NCBI RefSeq assembly: GCF_005877905.1
Contig: NZ_SWDV01000001.1
Span: 1 to 64,000 of the forward strand
Source of the DNA: Pseudomonas nicosulfuronedens
GTDB lineage: Bacteria > Pseudomonadota > Gammaproteobacteria > Pseudomonadales > Pseudomonadaceae
Length of the DNA stretch: 64,000 nt
Direction: 5' to 3'
Shown here: piece after piece, positions 37,234 to 47,020 of the stretch
How positions within the stretch are numbered: the first letter of the stretch is position 1
Layout of the letters: every line of letters begins with the position of its first letter
Notes under the pieces: generated by a model
What the model saw: the letters and a program-made list of their open reading frames with translations, nothing else
What the model was told of the DNA's origin: nothing
Database searches by the model: none
Program-made: the position numbers and the translations under genes

Positions 37234-37262
37234 TTGACACTCTAGAGCAATTGCTCTAAAAA
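37234..37262 (+). promoter_or_regulatory. lao promoter with 16-bp palindromic operator
   Basis: TTGACA (37234-37239), 17-base spacer, TAAAAA (37257-37262) form a plausible promoter facing laoC. TAGAGCAATTGCTCTA (37243-37258), a perfect 16-bp palindrome, fills the spacer, where a bound TetR dimer would block RNA polymerase. No other copy was noticed in the window. Confidence 0.75.
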
Positions 37263-37351
37263 ACCAGCGACAGCATAAAAACGCGAAGCATCCGGGTTCC
37301 TTGCGTGAATCTCCGGAGAGCTTCCCCACCCGCTTCCGTCAGGAGCCCGTC

Positions 37352-38782
37352 ATGGTTGCCGATATCGCCTACCTGCAGCAGACCCAGCAGCAGATCAGCC
37401 AGCTGGAAACCCTTCTCGAACGCCAGCGTCAGGCGTACCGCGCCAACCCGATGCCCGACGCCGGCCAGCGCATCCAGTGGCTGAAAAGCCTCGCCAACCT
37501 GCTGGTGACCGAGCAGAAGGCGATCATCGATGCGATCAACAGCGACTTCAGCAATCGCTCCGCCGACGAGACCCTGCTCGCCGAAGTGATGCCCAGTCTG
37601 CACGGCGTGCACTACGCGGCCAAGCGCGTGAAGAAGTGGATGAAACCCTCCCGACGCAGCGTGGGCATGCAGTTCATGCCGGCTTCGGCCAAGGTCATCT
37701 ACCAGCCGCTGGGCGTGGTCGGCGTGATCGTGCCGTGGAACTACCCGCTGTTCCTCGCCATCGGCCCGCTGACCGGGGCGCTGGCCGCCGGCAACCGGGT
37801 GATGATCAAGATGAGCGAGTCCACCCCCGAATCCGCCCGCGTGCTGAAGCAACTGCTGGGCAAGGTATTCCCCGAAGACCTGGTCGCCGTGGTGCAGGGT
37901 GAGGTCGACGTCGGCGTGGCCTTCTCCAAGCTGCCCTTCGACCACCTGCTGTTCACCGGCGCCACCAGTGTCGGCAAGCATGTGATGCGCGCCGCTGCCG
38001 AGAACCTCACCCCGGTCACCCTGGAGCTGGGCGGCAAGTCGCCGGCCATCGTGTCCTCCAGCGTGCCGATGAAGGATGCCGCCGAGCGCATCGCCTTCGG
38101 CAAGTCGCTCAATGCCGGGCAGACCTGCGTGGCGCCGGACTACGTGCTGGTGCCGCAGAACCGTGTCGACGAGTTCGTCGAGAGCTACCGCCAGGTGGTC
38201 CAGGGCTTCTTCCCGAAACTGGAGAACAACCCCGACTACACCGCGATCATCAACGAGCGCCAGCTCGCGCGCCTGAACGGCTACCTCGCCGATGCCCAGG
38301 CCCGTGGCGCCACGGTCGTGCCACTGTTCCCGCAGGCCCAGGGCCGCCGCCTGCCGCAAGCGCTGGTACTGAACACCACCGACGAGATGAAGATCATGCA
38401 GGAAGAGATCTTCGGCCCGCTGCTGCCGGTGATCCCCTACCAGAACCTCGACCAGGCGCTCAGCTATATCAACGAGCGCGACCGCCCGCTGGCACTGTAC
38501 TTCTTCGGCTACGACAAGCGCGAGCAGGACCATGTACTGGCCCAGACCCATTCCGGCGGCGTGTGCCTGAACGACACCCTGCTGCACGTCGCCCAGGACG
38601 ACATGCCCTTCGGTGGCGTCGGCCCGTCCGGCATGGGCCACTACCACGGCCACGAAGGTTTCCTGACCTTCTCCAAGGCCAAGGGCGTGTTCAGCAAGCC
38701 TCGCTTCAACGCTGCGCGAGTGATCTATCCGCCCTACGGCAAGTCGCTGCAGAAGCTGGTCTACAAGCTGTTCATCCGCTGA
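37352..38782 (+). CDS. laoC: LaoC, aldehyde dehydrogenase (coniferyl-aldehyde dehydrogenase type)
   Basis: A 476-residue NAD(P)-dependent aldehyde dehydrogenase. PWNYPLFLAIGPLTGALAAGN (N169 region), ELGGKSPAIV with the general-base Glu, the catalytic Cys in SLNAGQTCVAPDY and EEIFGPLLPV are visible. The C-terminus (PPYGKSLQKLVYKLFIR) and the ladder of similarity fit the coniferyl-aldehyde dehydrogenase group, in which LaoC falls. In the Lao pathway it oxidises the fatty aldehyde produced by LaoA. AGGAG precedes the ATG at 37352; the lao promoter is 90 bases upstream. Confidence 0.9.
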   Translation: MVADIAYLQQTQQQISQLETLLERQRQAYRANPMPDAGQRIQWLKSLANLLVTEQKAIIDAINSDFSNRSADETLLAEVMPSLHGVHYAAKRVKKWMKPSRRSVGMQFMPASAKVIYQPLGVVGVIVPWNYPLFLAIGPLTGALAAGNRVMIKMSESTPESARVLKQLLGKVFPEDLVAVVQGEVDVGVAFSKLPFDHLLFTGATSVGKHVMRAAAENLTPVTLELGGKSPAIVSSSVPMKDAAERIAFGKSLNAGQTCVAPDYVLVPQNRVDEFVESYRQVVQGFFPKLENNPDYTAIINERQLARLNGYLADAQARGATVVPLFPQAQGRRLPQALVLNTTDEMKIMQEEIFGPLLPVIPYQNLDQALSYINERDRPLALYFFGYDKREQDHVLAQTHSGGVCLNDTLLHVAQDDMPFGGVGPSGMGHYHGHEGFLTFSKAKGVFSKPRFNAARVIYPPYGKSLQKLVYKLFIR

Positions 38783-38832
38783 CCGGCGACCTATCAACCC
38801 CAGGTGCCCTTTAACCAGGTGAAACAATAAGA

Positions 38833-39378
38833 ATGACAGACACCTCCCTCACCGCGCCGGGCCTCTCCCGGCGCGGCGTGCTCAAGATCGGCCTGCTGGG
38901 CGGCGCCTTCCTCGCCACGGCGGGCGTCACTGCCAGCCTCAGCGGCTGTTCCGCCAGCACCCCGGCCAGTGGCTTTGCCGTGCTGCGCGACTCCGACCTG
39001 CCTTTCCTGCGTGCGCTCATTCCGGTGATGCTGGCCGGCGCCGTGCCCGCCGAACGCATGGCCGAGGCAGTGAAAGGCACGATCCAGAGCCTGGACAACA
39101 GCCTCAACCACCTTTCCCCGGAAATGCTCAAGCTCACCGTGCAGCTGTTCGACGTGCTCGCACTGCCGATCACCCGCGGGCCGCTCACCGGCATCTGGGG
39201 CAGCTGGGACAACGCCAGCGCGCAGGACGTACAGAACTTCCTGAATCGCTGGCAGAACAGCTTCATCTCCCTGCTCAAGATGGGCCACAGCTCGCTGCTG
39301 CAACTGGTGATGATGGCCTGGTACAGCCGCCCGGAATCCTGGGGCCACTGCGGCTACCCCGGCCCGCCGAAAATCTGA
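38833..39378 (+). CDS. laoB: LaoB, Tat-signal small subunit-like protein
   Basis: A 181-residue exported protein. The N-terminus has a twin-arginine signal (LSRRGVLKIGLLGGAFLATAG) followed by a lipobox-like LSGC (residues 36-39), so it may be a Tat-exported lipoprotein. The rest is helical with a Pro-rich end (CGYPGPPKI). It resembles the small Tat subunits that accompany membrane-bound GMC dehydrogenases and is encoded between laoC and the GMC gene. Known as LaoB in P. aeruginosa; molecular role not established, perhaps escorting LaoA through the Tat system. Confidence 0.8.
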   Translation: MTDTSLTAPGLSRRGVLKIGLLGGAFLATAGVTASLSGCSASTPASGFAVLRDSDLPFLRALIPVMLAGAVPAERMAEAVKGTIQSLDNSLNHLSPEMLKLTVQLFDVLALPITRGPLTGIWGSWDNASAQDVQNFLNRWQNSFISLLKMGHSSLLQLVMMAWYSRPESWGHCGYPGPPKI

Positions 39379-39417
39379 TACCGCCAGAACAACAAGAATT
39401 CGCCTGAGAGATTCCCG

Positions 39418-41013
39418 ATGCCCGTACCCGATCTGTTCGCCGAGGGCCTGGCCCGTGGCTGGAAAGTCCACGATGGCTCACGCCTGGACAAGGACCTGAC
39501 CCTGGAGGCCGATGTCGTCATCGTCGGCACCGGCGCCGGTGGCGGCACCACCGCCGAAGCCCTCAGCGCTGCCGGCTACAAGGTGCTGCTGGTGGAAGAA
39601 GGCCCGCTCAAGACCAGCACCGACTTCAAGATGCAGGAGTCCGATGCCTACCCAAGCCTTTACCAGGAAGGCATCGGCCGCATGAGCAAGGATGGCGCCA
39701 TCACCATCCTCCAGGGCCGCGCCGTGGGCGGCACCACCCTGGTCAACTGGACCTCCAGCTTCCGCACCCCCGAACCGACCCTGGAACACTGGGCCAAGGA
39801 ACACGGCGTGAAGGGCCACAGCGTCGCCGAGATGGCGCCCTGGTTCGCCAAGATGGAAGAGCGCCTGGGCGTCGCACCCTGGATCATGCCGCCCAATGCC
39901 AACAACGATGTGATCCGCAACGGCTGCGAGAAACTCGGCCTGCACTGGAAGGTCATTCCGCGCAACGTCCGTGGCTGCTGGAACCTCGGCTACTGTGGGA
40001 TGGGCTGCCCGACCAACGCCAAGCAATCGATGCTGGTGACCACCATCCCGGCGACCCTGGAAAAGGGTGGCGAGCTGTTGTTCCTGGCCCGCGCCGACCG
40101 CCTGCTGCATGACGGCAGCAAGGTCAGCGGCCTGGAGTGCTCGGCCATGGACGAACGCTGCGTCGCTCCCACCGGCCGCAAGATCACCATCAAGGCCCGC
40201 CACTACGTGCTCTCCGGCGGCGGCATCAACACCCCGGCGATCCTCCTGCGCTCCAAGGCGCCGGACCCGAACGGCCGCGTCGGCCAGCGAACCTTCCTGC
40301 ACGTGGTGAACTTCAGCGCGGCCACCTTCGACGAAGTGATCAACCCCTTCTACGGCGCGCCGCAGTCGATCTATTCCGACCACTTCCAGTGGGACGACGG
40401 CGCCACCGGGCGCATGTCCTACAAGCTCGAGGTGCCGCCGCTGCAACCGGCGCTCAGTGCCACCCTGCTGGGCCGCTTCGGCGAGGACAACGCACTGCGC
40501 ATGGAGCAGCTGCCGCACACCAACGTGATCCTGGCGCTGATGCGCGATGGCTTCCATCCGGACAGCGCGTCGGGTTCGGTCAGCCTGCGCGGCGACGACA
40601 CCCCGGTGCTCGACTACCAGATGACCGACTACACCTGGGACGGCATCCGCCGCGCCTTCCACACCATGGCCGACATCCAGTTCGCTGCCGGCGCCAAGGC
40701 CGTGCTGCCGCTGCATGCCGACGCCGGCTACGTGAAAAGCGTCAAGGAGGCACACGAACTCATCGATGGCCTGAGCCTGGAGCTTTACCGTACCCGCCTG
40801 GGCAGCGCCCACGTGATGGGCGGCTGCGCCATGGGCGAAGACGCGAAGCAGTCGGTGTGTGACAGCCTCGGCCGTCACCACCAGCTGGAAAACCTGTCGA
40901 TCCACGACGGCTCGCTGTTCCCCACCAGCATCGGCGCCAACCCGCAGCTCTCGGTCTACGGCCTCACTGCGCAACTGGCTGATGCCCTGGCCAAGCGCCT
41001 GGGCAAGGCCTGA
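39418..41013 (+). CDS. laoA: LaoA, GMC-family long-chain alcohol dehydrogenase
   Basis: A 531-residue FAD-dependent GMC oxidoreductase. The ADP-binding motif VIVGTGAGGGTTAEAL is near residue 38, GRAVGGTTLVNW follows, and the catalytic His region is GSAHVMGGCAMGE near the C-terminus with ANPQLSVYGLTAQLADAL. Unlike simple GMC alcohol oxidases it has C187-x5-C193-x3-C197 (in GCWNLGYCGMGC), the spacing of the [3Fe-4S]-binding cysteines of bacterial FAD glucose dehydrogenases. It has no signal of its own, consistent with hitchhiking on LaoB. Oxidises long-chain alcohols to aldehydes in the Lao pathway. Confidence 0.88.
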   Translation: MPVPDLFAEGLARGWKVHDGSRLDKDLTLEADVVIVGTGAGGGTTAEALSAAGYKVLLVEEGPLKTSTDFKMQESDAYPSLYQEGIGRMSKDGAITILQGRAVGGTTLVNWTSSFRTPEPTLEHWAKEHGVKGHSVAEMAPWFAKMEERLGVAPWIMPPNANNDVIRNGCEKLGLHWKVIPRNVRGCWNLGYCGMGCPTNAKQSMLVTTIPATLEKGGELLFLARADRLLHDGSKVSGLECSAMDERCVAPTGRKITIKARHYVLSGGGINTPAILLRSKAPDPNGRVGQRTFLHVVNFSAATFDEVINPFYGAPQSIYSDHFQWDDGATGRMSYKLEVPPLQPALSATLLGRFGEDNALRMEQLPHTNVILALMRDGFHPDSASGSVSLRGDDTPVLDYQMTDYTWDGIRRAFHTMADIQFAAGAKAVLPLHADAGYVKSVKEAHELIDGLSLELYRTRLGSAHVMGGCAMGEDAKQSVCDSLGRHHQLENLSIHDGSLFPTSIGANPQLSVYGLTAQLADALAKRLGKA

Positions 41014-41049
41014 AGCGATTCCCCGACCATCCGCGCGCGAGGGTTCTTC

Positions 41050-41116
41050 GTAGGAGCGAGCTTGCTCGCGAACATTCTCCGCTGCGGGACTGGTTCGCGA
41101 GCAAGCTCGCTCCTAC
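41050..41116. repeat. REP-type inverted pair (REPIN-like), copy 4
   Basis: Same arms as at 3678; lies between laoA and coaD, both on the plus strand, shortly after the laoA stop. Confidence 0.9.
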
Positions 41117-41203
41117 AAGGGTTCCCGCGAGAAATTCAGCGCACAGGCTCTGGCACGGGACCTGCGCGTGACTCATTGGTCTCTCGCCGGCTATCTCAGG
41201 TAG

Positions 41204-42175
<972 letters not shown>

Positions 42176-42298
42176 CTTCGCGCGTTTCGACACTTTTTCA
42201 TTGAGATCTCACAAACCTGCGGCGCTGTGGATTGTCTATCCTCCACCTTCGCCCCGTTTGGTTTTCCAGCCGGCAACGCCGGCGGTTCGTGAGATGCC

Positions 42299-44002
42299 AT
42301 GTCCCTGTTGAACTCCCGCACCCGCGCCTCCCTGCTCGGCTTCTGCAGCCTCCTGCTGCTCAGCTCCGCCCTGCATGCCGCGGAACATCCGGCCCAGGCC
42401 AGCGTCGCCAGCGCGCACCCATCGGCTACCGTGGCCGGCCTGGAAACCCTCGCCGACGGCGGTAACGCCTTTGACGCCGCCGTCGCCATTGCTGCCGCGC
42501 TGGCGGTGGTCGAGCCTTACGGCTCCGGACTGGGCGGCGGCGGTTTCTTCCTGCTGCGCAAGGCCGGCAGTCCGCCGACCTACCACTTCATCGACGCCCG
42601 CGAGCGCGCCCCGTTGGCCGCCCACGCACGGATGTACGAGCGCAACGGCAAGGTCGATCCGCAGCTGTCGCTCAACGGCCCGCTGGCCGCCGGTATCCCC
42701 GGCCTGCCTGCCGCCCTGGCGGACATCACCAGCCGCTACGGCCGCAAGACCCTGGCAAACAACCTCGTACCGGCGATCCGCCTGGCCACCGACGGCGTGT
42801 CCATCGACCGCATCTACATCGACCGGGCGTCCTGGCGTCTGGATGCCATGCGTGACGACCGCGAGACCGCGCGCATCTTCCTCGACCAGGGCAACCTGCC
42901 CGAGGAATACAGCCTGATGCGCCAGCCGCAGCTGGCCAACACCCTGGAAAAACTGGCGCGCTACGGCCGCATCGGCTTCTACGAAGGCGAGACCGCACAG
43001 AAACTGGTCGAGGGCGTTCGCGCCGCCGGCGGCGTCTGGAGCCTGGAGGACCTCGCCAGCTACCGCACCGTTGAGCGCCAGGCACTGCGCTACCCGCTGT
43101 CCGACGGCCGTGAACTGATCAGCGCCCCACCACCCTCGGCTGGCGGCGTCGCCCTGGCGCAAAGCCTGGGCATGCTTCAGCAATTGCCGTGGCAGAAGGC
43201 CGAGCCGGTGCAGCGTGCGCATTACGTGGTGGAAGTCCTGCGCCGTGCCTACCGCGACCGCGGCCTGCTGGGCGACCCGGACCGCGTCGCCAATCCGGTC
43301 AACCAGTTGCTCGCACCGGACTACCTGAAACGCCTGGCCGCCGGTATCGACCCGCAGCGCGCCACGCCCAGCTCCAGCCTGCCGCCGGCACCAGCCTGGC
43401 GCGAAGGTGACCACACCACCCACTTCGTGGTGATGGACGCCGATGGCAACGCCGTGGCTGCCACCCTCTCGGTCAACCTGCCCTTCGGCGCGGCCTTCAC
43501 CGTGCCCGGCACCGGCGTGCTGCTCAACGACGAGATGGACGACTTCGCCACCGACGTCAGCGGCGCCAACGCCTACCAGTTGGCCGGCAGCCAGGCCAAC
43601 GCCGTGGCCGCCGGCAAGCGTCCGCTGTCGAGCATGAGCCCGAGCTTCATCGAAAGCCCCACGGAACTGGCCGCCTTCGGCACCCCCGGCGGCAGCCGGA
43701 TTCCCAGCATGGTGCTGCTGGCGATGCTGGATTACCTGGACGGCAAGCCGGTGCAGCGCTGGGTGTCCTCGCCGCGCTACCACCACCAGTTCCTGCCCGA
43801 TGTGATCGAGCACGAGCCACGCGCCTTCACCGCTGCCGAAATGGCTGACCTGCAGCGCCGTGGCTACACGCTCAAGGACGTGGGGCGCGCCTATGGCAAC
43901 CAGCAGGTGCTGCTGTGGAACAAGAAGTCCGGCGAAGTGCAATCCGCCAGCGACCCGCGCGGTATCGGCCTGGCGACCGAGCTGGCAGCGCCGCTGCGCT
44001 GA
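42299..44002 (+). CDS. ggt: Gamma-glutamyltranspeptidase
   Basis: A 567-residue exported Ntn-hydrolase that cleaves gamma-glutamyl bonds of glutathione. Signal peptide (residues 1-27, ending ALHA); GSGLGGGGFF at about 80 is the conserved Gly loop. Autoprocessing is expected before T373 in GDH-TTHFVVMDADG, giving large and small subunits. PLSSMSPSFI is the gamma-glutamyl-binding stretch of the small subunit. Periplasmic. Its TGA stop directly abuts the stop of the convergent phosphate-transporter gene. Confidence 0.94.
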   Translation: MSLLNSRTRASLLGFCSLLLLSSALHAAEHPAQASVASAHPSATVAGLETLADGGNAFDAAVAIAAALAVVEPYGSGLGGGGFFLLRKAGSPPTYHFIDARERAPLAAHARMYERNGKVDPQLSLNGPLAAGIPGLPAALADITSRYGRKTLANNLVPAIRLATDGVSIDRIYIDRASWRLDAMRDDRETARIFLDQGNLPEEYSLMRQPQLANTLEKLARYGRIGFYEGETAQKLVEGVRAAGGVWSLEDLASYRTVERQALRYPLSDGRELISAPPPSAGGVALAQSLGMLQQLPWQKAEPVQRAHYVVEVLRRAYRDRGLLGDPDRVANPVNQLLAPDYLKRLAAGIDPQRATPSSSLPPAPAWREGDHTTHFVVMDADGNAVAATLSVNLPFGAAFTVPGTGVLLNDEMDDFATDVSGANAYQLAGSQANAVAAGKRPLSSMSPSFIESPTELAAFGTPGGSRIPSMVLLAMLDYLDGKPVQRWVSSPRYHHQFLPDVIEHEPRAFTAAEMADLQRRGYTLKDVGRAYGNQQVLLWNKKSGEVQSASDPRGIGLATELAAPLR

Positions 44003-45850
44003 TCAGGGAAGGATGAGGCCAGGCGTCTCATCCTCGCCGGGCTCGAACAAGCCGTGCTCGGTGCCCAGCTGCAGGACATTGCGCAGGCTCTGGATGATGC
44101 GGCTGACATAACCCAGGTCGTTCATCAGCGAACTCATCTGCAGACCGTCCAGCTCGTGGCGGCGCACGGCGGCGAACAGCCGCTGACGGAAAGCACCGTC
44201 GAACTCGGCGGCGCTTTCATCAAGCAGTTGCAGACGTGCCTGCAGGGCCTCCTCCGGCAGTTCACCGCCGATCAGCGAGCCCACTGCGCGCACTTCCCGC
44301 AACATGGCGATCAGGTGATGGCGCAGCTCGACATAGGTGTCACGCAGCGCAGAGGGATCGCCTTGCAGGGCCTGGCCGAGGTTCTTCTGCAGGTGCTTGG
44401 CATCCTTCACCGCATCCACCAGTTGCAGCGCCACCACCTGGCAGGACAACCAGAAGCGCTGGTGTTCCTCATCCAGTGGCACCTCCAGGCGCCCCATGAA
44501 ACTCAGCAGATCGCCATAGACGCCCTTGATGTGGCGCTGGTAGAGCACCTCCGCGCTCAGCGCATGGCGGTCTGGAGCGGCACGCAGTTCGGCTTCGTCC
44601 ACACGGGGCTGGGTGAGCATGTCCACCGGCAGATAGAGGGCATGGCAGATCACCTCGATGCTCAACCGCCCCAGGTGACGCAGCTCCTGGAGTACCGCGC
44701 TGGCAGCGGCATCGGCCGAATCCAGCGCGCGCTCGTTGAGGTAACGTGCGTGGGTACGCTCGATGGTCGGCATGGCGGGCGCCATGTCGGTGATCAGCAC
44801 CGCGGGCTCTTCGACTTCCGGCAGCCAGCGCACCAGCGCATTGGCCAGCGCACCCTGGATCGGCCAGAACAGCGCAACGCCCATGCCATTGAACAGGGTG
44901 TGGAACAGCGCCAGCTGGATCATCGGGTTGTCCGCCAGCCCCAGCGGCGTGACCAACCAGTGCACCAGCCAGGTCAGTGGCGACAACAGCAGGAAGGCCA
45001 GCACCCCGGTGACCACGTTGAACAGCACGTGCGCCAGCGCCAGGCGTTGCCCGCTGCGATTACCGCCCAGGGAACCGACGAAGGCCGTGGTCACACTGCT
45101 GCCCACGTTGGAACCGATGGCAATGGCCAGGCTCTGGCCCAGCTCCAGCTGCCCGCCCGCCAGCGCGGCGAGGGTCAGCATCAGCGTGGCGTGGCTCGAC
45201 TGCAGGACCACCGTGACCAGCAGGCCGAACGTCACGAACAGCAGCGCGCCGAGCAGGCCTTCCGAGCGCAGCTCGCTCATGTCCATGGCATCGCCGAAGC
45301 TGCCGAAACCTTCCTTGATCTGGTCAATGCCCAGGAAGATGAAGGCGATGCCCAGCAGAATGCGCCCGGCGGCCTTGCTCTTGGCGCCGTTGAAACCCAG
45401 CAGGATGCCGAACACCAGCAATGGCAGCGCCAGCGGACTCAGGCTGAGGTTCTGCCCGGCCAGCGCCAGCAGCCAGATGCCGCTGGTGGCGCCGAGGTTG
45501 GCGCCGAAGAGGATCGCGATGCCACCGGCCAACTGGATCAGCCCGGTGCTGATGAAGGCGATGGTGAGCAGGGAAACCAGGGTCGAGGATTGCAGCAGGA
45601 AGGTGCCGAAGAGACCGAACAGCAGGCTCTTGCCGCGAGTCGCGGTACTCTTCTCCAGCCAGCGCTCGAGCTGGCTGCCGGCCAGGTCGCGCAGGCCTTC
45701 TTCCAGGCACTGCATGCCGAACAGGAACAGCGCCAGGCCCGCCCCCAACTGCAGCAGACCGGCGCTGGACCAGAAGGTGTAGCCCAGGATGACCGCGACC
45801 AGCAGCAGAAGCAGCGGGCGCAAGTGCTTCTTCAGGCCGCTCAGGTTCAT
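44003..45850 (-). CDS. Na/Pi cotransporter family protein with PhoU-like C-terminal domain
   Basis: A 615-residue membrane protein. The N-terminal half (about 10-340) holds roughly ten hydrophobic segments with the NptA/YjbB repeat motifs (AGLALFLFGMQCLEEGL, LQSSTLVSLLTIAFIS, GANLGATSG, and in the second repeat LQSSHATLMLTLAALA, GSNVGSSVTTAFVG). The C-terminal 230 residues are soluble and helical, PhoU-like. This fits a sodium-phosphate symporter or phosphate exporter with a regulatory domain. It shares a back-to-back stop with ggt, so no terminator separates the converging transcripts. Confidence 0.88.
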   Translation of the reverse strand: MNLSGLKKHLRPLLLLLVAVILGYTFWSSAGLLQLGAGLALFLFGMQCLEEGLRDLAGSQLERWLEKSTATRGKSLLFGLFGTFLLQSSTLVSLLTIAFISTGLIQLAGGIAILFGANLGATSGIWLLALAGQNLSLSPLALPLLVFGILLGFNGAKSKAAGRILLGIAFIFLGIDQIKEGFGSFGDAMDMSELRSEGLLGALLFVTFGLLVTVVLQSSHATLMLTLAALAGGQLELGQSLAIAIGSNVGSSVTTAFVGSLGGNRSGQRLALAHVLFNVVTGVLAFLLLSPLTWLVHWLVTPLGLADNPMIQLALFHTLFNGMGVALFWPIQGALANALVRWLPEVEEPAVLITDMAPAMPTIERTHARYLNERALDSADAAASAVLQELRHLGRLSIEVICHALYLPVDMLTQPRVDEAELRAAPDRHALSAEVLYQRHIKGVYGDLLSFMGRLEVPLDEEHQRFWLSCQVVALQLVDAVKDAKHLQKNLGQALQGDPSALRDTYVELRHHLIAMLREVRAVGSLIGGELPEEALQARLQLLDESAAEFDGAFRQRLFAAVRRHELDGLQMSSLMNDLGYVSRIIQSLRNVLQLGTEHGLFEPGEDETPGLILP

Positions 45851-45923
45851 GGGCTACCTACGGGACTTGCCCGGCAAGCCGGGCTGGCGAGGCGGCCGCG
45901 CCGCCCCGGAACAGGACGACGGA

Positions 45924-46262
45924 TCAGTCCTTCTTGTAGCCGCTGGTAGTGCAGCCCAGGCAGCGCACAAAGGCAGCCTTGCCCGGATCGACGACCAGCG
46001 CCTGTCCCGCTTCCTTGACGTTGCCACCAGCCGCGCTGAACGGCAGGGTCACCACGAAGGCAGCGGTACCCACCACAGTGGCAGCGATCAACAATGGGCG
46101 AGCGATCAGCAGGTCGCCCATCATCGAGTAGAACGGCGGGGCCGAGACGACATAGGTCGGATCGCCGCTGACGTTGCTCACTTCTTCCTGAGCAACGGCC
46201 GGCAACACCGAGAATGCACAGACCAGGGCCATTGCAGTGGCGGCGGTGCGGAACACGTTCAT
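45924..46262 (-). CDS. Small exported hypothetical protein with C-terminal CLGC motif
   Basis: A 112-residue protein with signal peptide (about 1-24, ending PAVAQE), one central hydrophobic segment (about 53-75) and a conserved-looking tail: [25 protein letters not shown] ending TTSGYKKD (C102-x2-C105). The two cysteines could form a disulfide or bind metal. Similar small proteins are sometimes labelled 'multidrug transporter' in databases without support. Weak ribosome-binding site (AGGAC). Function unknown. Confidence 0.7.
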   Translation of the reverse strand: MNVFRTAATAMALVCAFSVLPAVAQEEVSNVSGDPTYVVSAPPFYSMMGDLLIARPLLIAATVVGTAAFVVTLPFSAAGGNVKEAGQALVVDPGKAAFVRCLGCTTSGYKKD

Positions 46263-46345
46263 GGAGGGAAGTCCTTTTTTGTGTAGTTGGGCAGGCAGAC
46301 TGCCATAACTATAACAGCGCTCCATGACTTGTCGCGTGACAGCCT

Positions 46346-46924
46346 TCAATCGCCGAAGAATGCGTATTCGGGCTTTTTCGGCACGAAAGGTCGATAGAAA
46401 GCCAGCATGCGACGCAAGTCGGCCGACTCGTCGCCGGTTGGCCAGAACGGCTCGCCAATGACGATGCGCCGTCCGGGGTAATCCAGCGCCGCGAGCACGA
46501 TGGGTACGCCCGCGCCACGGGCGATGTGGTAGAAGCCCATTTTCCAGCGCTCGACCTTCTTGCGCGTGCCCTCCGGGGAGAGGATCAGCATCATCTCGTG
46601 GTTGTCGCGGAAGGCCTGGATCGCCTGATCCACGGTGTTGAGCTTGAGATGGCGCTGGATCGGAATGCCACCCCAGCGGCGCATCAGGCCGCCGAAGGGC
46701 GCGCGAAAAATGGTGTGCTTGCCGAACCAGCGGGCATTCAGACGCAACACGAACTTGACCGCGAGAAACAGGATGAAGTCCCAGTTGGACGTATGGTGTG
46801 CGCCAATCACCACGAACTTGTCGAGCGCAGGCAGTGTGCCGTCGATGCGCCAGCCGGACGCACGCAGCATGGTATGGCCGAGAGCCTCGGCGAAGGGATT
46901 GCGGGGCAGATAATTGCCGGACAT
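46346..46924 (-). CDS. PlsC-like lysophospholipid acyltransferase family protein
   Basis: A 192-residue acyltransferase without membrane segments other than a moderately hydrophobic stretch. The catalytic H-x4-D motif is in [10 protein letters not shown] and the second block is LSPEGTRKK; a third lies in [14 protein letters not shown]. Short members of this group acylate glycerophospholipids or ornithine lipids. It starts 96 bases beyond the mutM stop on the same strand, behind a short hairpin. Confidence 0.85.
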   Translation of the reverse strand: MSGNYLPRNPFAEALGHTMLRASGWRIDGTLPALDKFVVIGAHHTSNWDFILFLAVKFVLRLNARWFGKHTIFRAPFGGLMRRWGGIPIQRHLKLNTVDQAIQAFRDNHEMMLILSPEGTRKKVERWKMGFYHIARGAGVPIVLAALDYPGRRIVIGEPFWPTGDESADLRRMLAFYRPFVPKKPEYAFFGD

Positions 46925-46936
46925 GGATCACCTGAA

Positions 46937-46957
46937 GGCCCCTCTTCGGGGGCCCTT
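46937..46957. terminator. GC hairpin between mutM and the acyltransferase gene
   Basis: GGCCCC-TCTTCG-GGGGCC. The T-rich side (CTTGTTGTT) is on the plus strand, so as a mutM terminator it is weak; it is close enough to the acyltransferase start to affect its translation. Confidence 0.4.
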
Positions 46958-47020
46958 GTTGTTATGGCAGAGGGGTGGATCGGGCAGATCAGGGCGGCAG
47001 CTTAACGGCCGCCCAGGGTC

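Noticed and set aside
44054-45949. 631-codon plus-strand open frame opposite the Na/Pi transporter gene
   Set aside because: Gln/His-rich low-complexity shadow of a GC-rich membrane protein gene; no homology pattern.
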